In this document: in pieces, positions 35,561 to 45,889 of the stretch
Position numbering within the stretch: the first letter of the stretch is position 1
Layout of the letters: every line of letters begins with the position of its first letter
From: Ciona intestinalis
Taxonomy: Eukaryota > Chordata > Ascidiacea > Phlebobranchia > Cionidae
Assembly (NCBI RefSeq): GCF_000224145.3
Contig: NW_004190463.2
Coordinates: forward strand, 114,790 to 178,789
Reading direction: 5' to 3'
DNA: 64,000 bases
Program-made: the position numbers and the translations under genes
Notes under the pieces: generated by a model
The model's database searches: none
What the model was told of the DNA's origin: nothing
What the model saw: only the letters and a program-made list of their open reading frames with translations

Positions 35561-37383
35561 CTAAATCTCAACTTTAGTGCCCGACCAAAACACAGGCATC
35601 GTAACAAACAAAATATAAAACATGGTTTGAATACATCCGCATACAATCGCCACTGGATCAAAATATCTCTCATAGTAATATCGCCATACCCAGTTTGCAA
35701 TGTAGAGTGCACGGTATAAACCTAAGTAAACAACATGCTCACTGTCAAGTTATAACATGGGTGTCTTCTTATACACCAGACACACATGGTGTATTCATAC
35801 ACCTCATGCTCACTGTCAAGTTATAACATGGGTGTCTTCTTATACACCAGACACACATGGTGTATTCATACACCTCATGTTCACTGTCAAGTTATAACAT
35901 GGGTGACTTCTTATACACCAGACACACATGGTGTATTCATACACCTCATGCTCACTGTGGAGTTATAACATAGGTGTTGGTGTAAAAGCGATACTTACCC
36001 AATGGTAGCAAATAATGCACCGTGATGGTTTTAGCTTCACCAGTTTGATAAATCATGTATAGCTGGGGTAATATTGCAACACTCTCAAGGAAAATACTGA
36101 ACGTCCACAAATCCTGTGGGGGGGATAAAATTAAATATTCATCCGCAGTTTATACGAACACACATTTTCAATTCGAGTTAAAACTGAATATTTTACGAAA
36201 GAAACTGCAAAACATGATTGAATCTCAAAATGTACAGTCGGGAGGGTTTTAACTAAATGGTAAAATGTACATATAGTTGTGAACATTGGTATATTCTTTT
36301 ACCTAACTCTGGTCTCTTAAAACTCTTGCAATTTATTTCCTTTCCCAATCGCTCTGATGAACCAAATGTGTGGAACAATAAAGCTTTTTTATTCCATGGG
36401 TTATTTTCACAAAAAAGGGAGGTCTAGAGACCCCTTAAACCCCCTAAATACACCCCTATAATAACCTCTTGTATTGAAGTTCTTTCGGCACTAAAGATCA
36501 CACCACAAGCAATCGAAGGGAGGACAACGATTAAAACTTGGAAAGTATCAATATTCTTGTCGTAAGTTTTCTTGTAAGTATGGTAGATCAAAACTAATGT
36601 GGAGAAAGTTAAAACAAGGAACACAGCCTGGAAATAGAAACATAGAAATACAAAATATTGTGTATATATATATACTTAAAATTGGTCTTTCAAATAAAAT
36701 GAATAGGCTATTAATGTTGATGCAAAAACACAGATTTTCCAGCCCGTACAAACATGATGGCCATATATATATATATACATGTTACACTTGTCAGAAGACA
36801 ATTCATTTCATCTGCCATTCAGAAAGATATTATCAGTCTATACCCTGAAACACAGAATACGATTCCACACAGAAACTTATGTGGAAGAAAGTTTGTTGTA
36901 GTTCATGGCCTTTATTGTTTGTCTATGATCTCATAGGCCTTATTGTGAAGTTTAAATCACAATTATTCCTGCAGTAAGCTAATGTGTTTATAAAATTTAT
37001 TAAAAGGCTATAAAATTAATACAGTAAACTTAACACATAAATAGCTATATTTTGTATGAATACAGTATGTTAAATGTCCGACCTTGAATATAGTAAGATA
37101 CCATGTTAATGAAGTAAACAGGTCCGTGTATCTCGTCACAAACACAACAAAATATAACGCCTGAGTTTTGCCGGAAACACCTTAAACATAAAAATAAAAT
37201 AAACAATTATACAGACAGCATACACCACATTAATCAATGGTGTGTGGGCTATTGCAACCCCTTAACTTTACACCTTTTATTTTTATTTTTACCTTCACAT
37301 GATTTTGTCCGAACTATATTCACCAACAAACCAATGATGGCGAGGACATGTGAATAATCCGCAATGATTCGGAATACGTTCAT
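35561..37383 (-). CDS. KDELR: ER lumen protein-retaining (KDEL) receptor
   Basis: Seven-TM Golgi receptor that returns KDEL-bearing proteins to the ER in COPI vesicles. Exons: 37383-37293, 37180-37083, 36627-36466, 36113-35999, 35721-35561. All are in phase and give 208 residues (vertebrate 212). Seen: MNVFRI with Arg5, SHVLAI with His12, [10 protein letters not shown] (the Arg/Asp pair of the binding cavity), [26 protein letters not shown], and [15 protein letters not shown]. The middle exon (36627-36466) is much more divergent from vertebrate KDELRs than the rest, although the topology is kept. The last intron (35722-35998) is almost entirely 71-bp minisatellite. Confidence 0.95.
35732..35978 (+). 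repeat. 71-bp minisatellite, about 3.4 units
   Basis: Fills the last KDELR intron (35722-35998). Its units are almost identical to each other. Confidence 0.93.
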
Positions 37384-37918
37384 GGTAGAGGGTGTGTCAA
37401 AGTTGGGTGGGAGCCTGGGGTGTGTCAAAGTTGGGTAACAGCCTGTGGGTGGTGTTGAAGGCCTAAGGTGTTCAAGGGGGTATGTCAGAAATACTGTAAG
37501 CCTTATATTAAATTCTTAACTTATTCACCAACTTATTTACCAACCACATCTAAAAAACAGTAAAAAAACTTTAGAACAAACAACGAAAACCAAAGCGAAA
37601 TGAACTCTTGAAATATATGATTGAATATATTTATTTGTGCAGCACATTTGTTAGTGGATATTAATTTATGGCAAGTTATTACTGTGTATAATGTTAAAGT
37701 TTCAACTTGATTTTTAATTTAATTTGAAATAAACAAAATAGTATAAAAAAGTTAACATCAACTTAAAGGAAATTAAAAGTTTCTGACAACAGTTTCTTCA
37801 TTCTTGGTAGTAATATAAATTTAGGGAAGAATCAGCTTATGAAATAAGGCAGTGTTATTAATTATTATGATATAAAGAAATACATGTTCTAATGTAGATG
37901 ATTATGAAAACCTAGTTT
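37384..37918. other. KDELR-TRIP13 spacer
   Basis: 535 bp. A short duplicated phrase (GGTGTGTCAAAGTTGGGT) occurs twice at about 37391-37436. Otherwise nothing recognised. Confidence 0.5.
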
Positions 37919-39205
37919 TTAAGTTTGTGATAACTGGCTGACTTCCTTCTGCATTATCTTCACTGCGTTTGAAAGCGCGAGGAAATATTTATTGAGGGTT
38001 GTGGGTTGGTTTGATTGAATGGATTGTGCGTGGGCGAGGAAGGGAAGTTTGCGTAAAGCCCTTCCACTCATACCAGCACACTCCTGTGAGATTTCCCACA
38101 ACTTTTGGCTCGCTACTAAATCCTGTTCCTCCATATCATGTATACCGGACGGGGTGAAAGCGAGGATTTCTTGCGGCATTTTCATGACACGTGCGCGGCA
38201 AAGCTCAAGAATGCAAGTTCGTAGAATCGAATAAACCGCCTCTGCTGATGGGAAACCGATAAAGAACCTGATATCAGCTCGGTCAACAAATGCACAGTCA
38301 ATCTTCCCAGTTACATTAGAAGTTGTGAGGATTAAAACATTGTTGTATCGTTTCAAGCGGTCGAGTTGAGTTAGAACAGCGTTGACAACTCGTATTGCAT
38401 CTGAAGGTTCGGTTCCCGCGGATGCAGACGAGCGAGCTGCTGTTAAACTTTCCACCTCATCAATGAGGAGACAAACAAAGTGATGTGGATCGCTCGCTAA
38501 TCCTTCAACTTTTTGAAACATCTTCATGACCAATTTCCCACTTTCCGAAAACCACTTGGAGAATAAGCTATGGCTGTTCACTTCAAGTAAAGATGATTCT
38601 TTGAACCTATCAGATAAACGAATTGCAAGTTTATGAGCAAGAGCTCGGCACAACGATGTCTTCCCAGTGCCTGGAGGTCCATGTAGAAGTACAACTCGAT
38701 TCCATGTTATAAGTTTATCGTCTACGCCACAGTCAGCAAAGTATAAACCGCTCTGAGTGTAGTTCAACAATCCTTCTTTTATATTGGAGTCATAAATTAA
38801 AGATTCCCACAAATTCTCGAAACCTTTAGACGGAAGCATCCAGTGTGTGGCAGCAGAGAGCTCCTCCTCTTCATGCTGCACCATCTCATCTTCAGGAAAA
38901 TCTTCATAAAGTCGATAAACGTAGAACTTCATTTTTATGTTCGACATATTCGTTATAACATCCGTATATTCATTCCCGGCAGAATCCAAGAATTTAAAAT
39001 TATCAACGTGTTTTAGGAAATTTCCTTCTTTCTTGATGGCGGTACAAAAGTCTTCCAAACAATTTTCCGTAACTTTGTGGTCTAAGTTTTCAAAACATTG
39101 TTCCGTTGCTTGAATAATCTGCTCCGTGCTTGCCACGCTGGAGATCTTCTGTTGGACTTCAACGTAGATTTCAACTTTACGAGAGTCATTTAATGATCGA
39201 GACAT
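37919..39205 (-). CDS. TRIP13: TRIP13/Pch2 AAA+ ATPase, intronless
   Basis: 428-residue hexameric AAA+ remodeller (human 432) that unfolds HORMA proteins such as MAD2 and meiotic HORMADs, acting in the spindle checkpoint and meiotic prophase. Walker A is GPPGTGKT at residues 176-183 and Walker B is CLLIDEVESL with Asp249 and Glu250. The pore-loop segment HSLFSKWFSESGKLV lies between them, followed by TTSNVTGKIDCAFVDRAD and the C-terminal AAA lid. The coding region is a single uninterrupted exon, although vertebrate TRIP13 has many. It is divergent from POLR3D, with 768 bp between the two start codons, so the two may share a promoter region. Confidence 0.97.
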   Translation of the reverse strand: MSRSLNDSRKVEIYVEVQQKISSVASTEQIIQATEQCFENLDHKVTENCLEDFCTAIKKEGNFLKHVDNFKFLDSAGNEYTDVITNMSNIKMKFYVYRLYEDFPEDEMVQHEEEELSAATHWMLPSKGFENLWESLIYDSNIKEGLLNYTQSGLYFADCGVDDKLITWNRVVLLHGPPGTGKTSLCRALAHKLAIRLSDRFKESSLLEVNSHSLFSKWFSESGKLVMKMFQKVEGLASDPHHFVCLLIDEVESLTAARSSASAGTEPSDAIRVVNAVLTQLDRLKRYNNVLILTTSNVTGKIDCAFVDRADIRFFIGFPSAEAVYSILRTCILELCRARVMKMPQEILAFTPSGIHDMEEQDLVASQKLWEISQECAGMSGRALRKLPFLAHAQSIQSNQPTTLNKYFLALSNAVKIMQKEVSQLSQT

Positions 39206-39973
39206 TATAATGTTTAATCTATGTTCTTGACAAAATTAAATTACTTACAATTTAAAATACTTGAATACAACTTAGCATGTACACGCTACCTCTTACCAGT
39301 ATATAGATAAGAAATACGATAACCCGGATATCATATATATACAGCGTCAAACAGCGAAAACAAATTTAACAAACAAAATAAACCAAACCACCAAATCTTC
39401 CAAGCAGTGTTACATTACGTGTTCGTGAGGTACATTTTATGGACTTTTACATCATATTACTACTGAACTATTTTGGTAAACTATAATCTATACATTAAAG
39501 TGTTAAAATAACTTAAATACCAATTTATTTACAAGCTTTTTTAAAGAGCATTAACAAAGTTACATTTTAAAGAAATTTAGAACATAATAAATGCGCAACA
39601 CTGTAAGGGGATTACCCGGCTATAAAAGTGTAGCAACAAAATAAACGTGTTTATTGAAACAGTATATTAGGATAAGTTTTTGTTCTAGCTAACATAAAAG
39701 CATGTAACATATTTATTTGGCTATTTAAAGTATCAAAGCGTACGCATCCAATATTTAACTATGCTATACTGTTTGGGCTTGCAATAGTTTGTTTTTATGA
39801 AGCTGTGTTGCATCATACATTAATTATGATGTAGCCTATTCATTTTTTATAGTATGACAGTTATAAATCCAACTAATCTGTGTTACAGAATATTTTCTTC
39901 CGTCTGATGTTTATTAAGCAAGTGAATTAGCCTCTTATAATTTGAAAATAGTTTAAATAAGAAGACTACAACC
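39206..39973. other. Divergent TRIP13/POLR3D promoter region
   Basis: 768 bp between two opposite start codons, AT-rich, no repeat seen. It must hold both promoters. Confidence 0.5.
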
Positions 39974-42900
39974 ATGGCTTCCAAACAAAAAACTCCTGCA
40001 AAGGTTAAAGAAGGTCAGTTCACTGTAGATTATCAACAAATAATTCAGCAACTCGACTGTTGACATGAGAGTGGCAACCATAGATAACCAAGTTTCCACC
40101 CAAGAGAATATAAATACCCAAACCAACCAACAGACAACAGTCATGTCTGCTTATCCACACACTGCAATAGCTTCAGCAACTTTACTGTGGACATGGGAGT
40201 GGCAACAATGGATCACTTAAGTTCCCACCCACGAGAATATAAGTAGCCAAACCAACCAAAAGTCACGTCTGCTTATCCACACACTGCAATAGCTGCAGCA
40301 GCTCGACTGTGGGCATGGGAGTGGCAATCATGAATAGGTCACTCAAGCTTTCATGCAAAATGCTTACAATTAGCTATAAAGCAAGTTACAATATTTTAAC
40401 TTACTTTACCTCACAGTGGGTAGAAACAATAACACTTATTTTCCTCTTTAGAGCAATCCTCACTAACTCGTCCAGGAAGATTAAAGTCGTCATCCTCCTC
40501 CATGAAATCCGATCAATCTCCGAGTCGTCTCCCATCTTTAAGAGGACCCAGGGATCTTACTCTTGGAGGAATCAAAAAGGTTTTTATTTTGATTCTAAGG
40601 CACAGTCGTTTGCCTCCTGCCTCTAGCCCTAAGATTATGGGTTCGAGGCTCGATGCTGCTACCATTGCGGGGGTGTGGGTCTCAATTTCACAAACACTCC
40701 CACATTACAATATTAATAAACCAATGCTGCCTGGTATATTATACTTATTTGCTAAAACAGCTCTTGTAGCATTTATTTGCATGCTGATGCTAACAAATGC
40801 TGTTACAAAAATAAATGCTAAAAGACCCTTTTTTAAAATAAATATTATAATTATGTTTGTGAAATCTTTTCTAGAAAACATTCTCTCCGGTGATTCCAGT
40901 TCGAAAAGAAAGAATCAAAACAGAGTAAGTTCGGCAACAATGTAGAAGAATACTTACACTATTAAACATACGAAACCTCATTGAATATTGCGGTTAAATA
41001 AATATATTTTAGCACCGCAGAATAAATACATGACATGTCAGTCTAGGTACCAAACATTAGGCATTTGCATACAATTCACATGCAAGCACAATCATACACA
41101 ACCAATTAACTTTTTATACACATAACTTGTTATTAAAAAAATAAACTTAAACAAGATACTCATATGATGTAGATGTTGAACTGAAATAAAATATGTAAAC
41201 AGAGTAAAAGAAGAGAAGCCTTCAACAAAACAACCGCGTATAAAACGTGAACGATCTAATCCTTCAAGGGGGCGGGGCAGAGGGCGTGGCCGGGGTTTCA
41301 AACAAGAGGTTTGCTATCTTTGTAATATTTATTAAATTGATAACAACTAACCCCACAACTTCAGATAATCCAATCTCACTCAATATTCGAATCGGGGCCC
41401 ACCGTCGAAAGGTCAGATAGAGGTCGTGGTACTTCGATGACATCATCATCGGTGACATCAGAGGCACAAATTCAGAAACCTACGATTAAAAAAGAAACGT
41501 AAGCTGTTGAATATATTATACTGATTGGAAGCTATTTTTCCTACCGAGGGTATTTTTTCAAATTTTTTGTTAGGTTTTAAATTTTTAGGTTGTTTCTACC
41601 ATTTTTTGAGCATATTTAATTAAGTTGGTACGCAGCAAAATTAATTCCACCAATAACATGAATGCTTTTTAACATTATTTTCAAGCAGTGTTGATCTTTT
41701 ACAAGAAAAAGCAGAGTCTGAAGAAACAATGAAAAAATTAGAAGCTGGAAACACTGCAGTGAGTTTATAATGTTTCTATGTTGGTGGCATTTACTTGGTA
41801 TAATAACCAAAGGATATCTGGTTCAAGGCTTGATGCTGCTACCTTTCTGTCTCCTTAGGCAAGTTACTTAACACACTTTTCTTCAACCCAGTCGCCACTA
41901 ATGAGTTGTCCAATTTTATTAAAACCTATTCTGCAATCTCTGGCCATAGTTAAACCTGTAATTTCAGATAATTGCGGGATTAGAAAACGATGAGAAACTG
42001 AAACCTGTTGTTCTTCCTGTGGCTTCTAATGATAAACCTGCGAAAATTAAAGGTAAGAAGGTTTAAAAAAATGACTTATTTGTAGTTAAAGTATAAAGGA
42101 GTTAAAACACCCATGTAATGAGTTGGATATATCATAGCATGATACACTTGTAGTTCCTAAATAAAGAAACAATTTACCTTTTGTTTTGGTTGTGCGCGTT
42201 AAAAGCACAATCACACTGATAGATATTTACTTTATATCCACACTAATTCATAAATTCAGTCAACTATTCCCAGAATCCCAGCCTTGCCCAACCAACCCAC
42301 TACAATGTTCACGAGTGTTCAGGTAATCTTGATGATTGAAACTTGTTTAATATTTGTCTTTGCAAAGTATTGACAGTCCTTGTTTCTTGGGTTTCTGTTT
42401 CACATCACTTGCTCGCTTACGAGTTACCATGTATGTAACTTTGTGGGTGATTTTTCATTTTTAAATGCTTCTTAGTTCTTATGTAGCATATAAGGTATTC
42501 CTTTACAAATTATTTTGACTGTTTGATGCCCACTGTTTCACTAAATGCAATATACTTGATTTCAATCAAATTGATATTTCATGAACTTAAAATACGTTAT
42601 ATTTACATAAAGATGGGAAGGTAAAGAGAAATTGATTTTGCTTCAAATCCCCGACTCACTACCTGGCGTACCACCTAGTGGGGAAGATGAGGTTAAAGCG
42701 GAATCTACGACTAAGAAAGAAACGACACAAGTTAGTTTAATAATCTCTGGTTGTGGAATGCATTAATATGTTTAATCTTGTAATGCAGGGATAGTTAGAC
42801 ACACAATCATATGAAACAAATAAAACTTATTGATTGTAATGTTTACTGATTACTGCAGTGTAGAAATTACAGCACTGTCACTGCAGATTTGGTGCCATAT

Positions 42901-43755
42901 ATATTACTATACATTACTTGCAGAGTTATAAACATGCCCAAGCGAGTGTACCACAATGAACAACCCCTTCCATACAAAGCTCTGCCACCTATTTATAACC
43001 AGACCTTTTGTTAAAGGATTCCCATTGCTCTCTGGATCAATTATCAGAGGGAAGAATCGGAAAGATTCAAATCCTCAAGTCCGGAAGATGCAGGTTGGTG
43101 TTGGGAGGCGTTACCATGGAGATGAGAACAGGGACCCCATCAAGTTTTGCTGAGGTGGGTCTGGAGCGATTTTATTTTTGCAAAATCTATGGTGACAGTT
43201 TTAGTTAAAATATGGTTACATTCATAGCAGGGTGGTTGCTAATGTCCCTTTGTGCCCTTTTACACACATCTATACTGCTACCAATGTGGGCGTATGTATG
43301 TGTCCGTGAGCAAGAGAATCAACAGTGATTTCTCCAACCCAGTGGTCACTAATGGGCTGTTTATATTGTCAGCCATATAGACAGTGGCGCAGCCAGAAAA
43401 AAATTAGGGGGGCGTTTAATCAAAAAAATTAAAAAAAAAAGACCCCCTAAACCCCCCATGGCTGCGCCACTGCATACAGATAAACAATCACACACAAAGT
43501 TACATAACTTGTAAAAGCACGAGGTGTATGAAACAGAGGGTTGTGTGTGGATAAGAACACAATACCTCACACATGAGCAAGTTTTAATCTTTAAGTTAAA
43601 GTTAAGACATTGCACTCACACAGGAACTTGTCTCGATACGCTTACCACCGGAGGGCAGTCCCGATACATCAAAGGGTCACATGAGTATTTTAGGAAGCGT
43701 GAACGAGAAGATAGTTTGTGTGCCTGATATTGCATCCTTGCTGAAAGTAAAGTGA
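39974..43755 (+). CDS. POLR3D: RNA polymerase III subunit RPC4
   Basis: RPC4 (yeast Rpc53) pairs with RPC5 and helps Pol III initiate, terminate and reinitiate. Exons: 39974-40013, 40452-40579, 40875-40924, 41203-41308, 41365-41498, 41689-41758, 41968-42052, 42274-42322, 42613-42730, a likely 24-nt exon 42924-42947, 43017-43154, 43624-43755. Everything joins in phase, giving about 357 residues (human 398). Family marks: SRLPSLRGPRDLTLGGIKK, a KxE-rich stretch, a GRGRGRGRG run, QSHSIFESGP, LILLQIPDSLPGVPP, LSEGRIGKIQILKSGR, and VTMEMRTG near the C terminus. The 24-nt exon is optional on sequence grounds, because exons 9 and 11 also join in phase without it. Intron 1 holds an inverted tandem repeat; the last intron holds a SINE carrying a nested MITE. 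Confidence 0.93.
40049..40425 (-). repeat. ~129-bp tandem repeat in POLR3D intron 1
   Basis: Inverted relative to 30098-30410. Its last part (40305-40425) matches the repeat beside opsin exon 4, including ACTTACTTTACCTCACAG. Confidence 0.85.
43265..43540 (+). mobile_element. Composite SINE interrupted by a small MITE
   Basis: Middle block up to 43381 and tail from 43473 onward, split by the 91-bp element at 43382-43472. It lies in the last POLR3D intron. Other SINE pieces in this gene: 40615-40670, 41815-41920, 42370-42460. Confidence 0.8.
43382..43472. mobile_element. 91-bp hAT-like MITE
   Basis: The ends CAGTGGCGCAGCCA and TGGCTGCGCCACTG are perfect 14-bp inverted repeats. The flanking 8-mers CATATAGA and CATACAGA match at 7 of 8 positions, a hAT-type target duplication. 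Confidence 0.88.
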
Positions 43756-43799
43756 TGCCCGACCGTAGACAAAATTCTTTGTTATTGTGTGTTTATTAA

Positions 43800-43805
43800 A
43801 ATAAA
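43800..43805 (+). promoter_or_regulatory. Likely polyadenylation signal of POLR3D
   Basis: AATAAA lies 45 bp after the POLR3D stop codon, in AT-rich sequence. This is the first such hexamer after the stop. Confidence 0.5.
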
Positions 43806-44504
43806 TTACATCATGTGCATCACTGGGAAATAAAATTACTGCATAGAAGTGAAGGGGGGTGCTGTGCGTAGCAACTTCATGGAATTCACCACCGCATTAT
43901 GCAAAAGTTGAAGCACTATTTTGCTAGCAATTGTATCAGAATTATTTTAAAATGCCCAAAACTTTTTAGTATAATGTTAACCTTAAAAACCAGGCAAGTT
44001 TGCCGTTGTAGGTTCAGCTTCCATGACAATTATGTTGCTACTGTGATGCGAGGTGAATTACATGGATTACATAAACAATTTGGGTATAATCGTATATTAA
44101 TCATGTTTCGCCGATGTGCCAGTGTCTGCCATGTTATTATGAACCTGATGATTGGGGTGATAATTTGTTTCTAGTTCAACATTTTAACCTATGTTTCATT
44201 GTAGTTAGGAAAGTCAGATTAACATTATGCCTGGCAGCAATAGCTTATACAATGTTTGTTATATTTAAAGGAGGCAAACTAAGTGAAACAGAGTTATGTT
44301 AAGCAAACAAATCATCCATCATCACATAAACACTGTTACAGAAGTATGAACATTCAGTTCTACATAGTGTGTTATCACATGTAAAACCACAATTAAACTA
44401 ACTATTTTGTAAACTATACCTTCGTTGGAAATATTAAACAAATTTAACAAAGTTTAGCTCACTCCCAGTAGGAGCTAGTTTAGATTTATTAAACACAGTG
44501 GTAA
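43806..44504. other. Between converging POLR3D and C2orf69
   Basis: No gene or clear repeat recognised; probably 3' UTR sequence. Confidence 0.45.
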
Positions 44505-45377
44505 TTAAAAGACTTGCAGAACCTTAAAGTGTGAGTTAATGGTGCCTTCTTCTTCACCGAAATGCAAAGTCTCTTTTGCATTGAATTTATTTTCAAGCAA
44601 AAGTTGTAGAAACGTTGTTTCAGATTCTCCCTTCCAAGGTCGGTGTGGATCCCGGACTTGATACGGAGTTACATGAATGAAGATCTTCACTTGAACCATC
44701 GGGGAGGCTTTAAGATCACCTACAACATCCGGATCAGTGATCCAAACATCTTTCTCACCAGTGTGTCCTCCATCCAACCAATACATCGCTTGTACTCGTC
44801 CAATAAAGTCACGCATCATCGAACCCTCGTCATGTGACCGGGCTTCCAGGTTCGAAATCTCAAAGAGAAATTGATTCAAGACGACGCAGCCTTTACTGAA
44901 CCCAGCGAGGACAATGGGGGTATTGTTACAACGCTCCACACCCGCTGTTAATGTCACTGCGTTCTTAAATAAAGCTTCAAGATGAAGGAAACCATCATAT
45001 TCCCGCGTGTGGTCAGGTATTCCCATTATGGACTCAACTTTTAGAAAGTTTTTATAAACACATATTGTCTGGTAAGTTTTCTTTGATGGGACCACAAGCC
45101 AGATGTGTGCATGGGGATATTTCTTGGATAAAATTTTTAAAGTTTTTTCATAACTCCACTCAACAAACTCCATACATTGATAATGGCTTGCCATCTTAGC
45201 TGAGAAGTCTTGTAAGTCACCAGGAAAGAAGATAACATCTCCATAGAAACTATCTTTACCTGTGTAGCCATCACATAATGTTGGTTGTGTGTCACTATGT
45301 GGGTAATGATGAATGATGTTGTTCGTTCTACCAGATATTCCTTTGACGTTTTCAAGTGTTGATATCGACATTGTCAT
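44505..45377 (-). CDS. C2orf69: C2orf69 homologue (UPF0565), putative serine hydrolase
   Basis: 290 residues in one exon. The human protein is linked to mitochondria and glycogen/lipid balance and is mutated in a childhood multisystem disease; its reaction is not established. Seen: PGDLQDF, the hydrolase-like nucleophile elbow GFSKGCVVLNQFLFE, MYWLDGGHTGEKDVWIT, and HVTPYQVRDPHRPW. The last three match the human protein almost residue for residue. The human protein has a longer N terminus; here the start (MTMSIS) leaves only a short leader and no obvious mitochondrial presequence, so targeting cannot be judged. It converges with POLR3D, with 749 bp between the stop codons. Confidence 0.93.
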   Translation of the reverse strand: MTMSISTLENVKGISGRTNNIIHHYPHSDTQPTLCDGYTGKDSFYGDVIFFPGDLQDFSAKMASHYQCMEFVEWSYEKTLKILSKKYPHAHIWLVVPSKKTYQTICVYKNFLKVESIMGIPDHTREYDGFLHLEALFKNAVTLTAGVERCNNTPIVLAGFSKGCVVLNQFLFEISNLEARSHDEGSMMRDFIGRVQAMYWLDGGHTGEKDVWITDPDVVGDLKASPMVQVKIFIHVTPYQVRDPHRPWKGESETTFLQLLLENKFNAKETLHFGEEEGTINSHFKVLQVF

Positions 45378-45889
45378 TTAAACTTGTTAGTGTTTCAGAC
45401 CATCATTTCCAACTTATATAATGTCACAATTCATTGCTAAATTTTAGATAACTTAAAAAATAAAAAAATTGAAATCAATTATTGGCACAGAACACATTGA
45501 TTAAAAACAAAAGAGCACAGCTCTCTAATGGTTGGGCACGTAAGTTATAATATGATGAAATGCAATTTTATATCAGACATGGGATATGAGTATTAAGATG
45601 GTAAAAAAATATCAGTTATGATTAAGAAAAAAACAACTGTTCAACGTTGAGATCTATAAGGCCACAAACGTGCCTAATTTTGTAAAGAGATAAAATCTGT
45701 ATAATACGTACTCTAAATAAAATCATATCACAACCAACAGCACATACAGAGATTTTTCTTAAGTTTTGCTTGCGATCTAATCTTGAATAAGACTCATTAC
45801 AGCTATCATGATTTTTCTTTCCTTTTATGATTCTTCATATGTTTACAGAGGTGTCTTTTCATGTGGGTTTACTTGTTTTAGTAATTGAA
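45378..45889. other. C2orf69-PIGB spacer
   Basis: AT-rich, nothing recognised. It should hold the C2orf69 promoter. Confidence 0.45.

Noticed and set aside
43899-44302. Two overlapping open frames after POLR3D
   Set aside because: Low-complexity translations with no recognised motif, lying beyond the POLR3D poly(A) signal. Not supported as genes.
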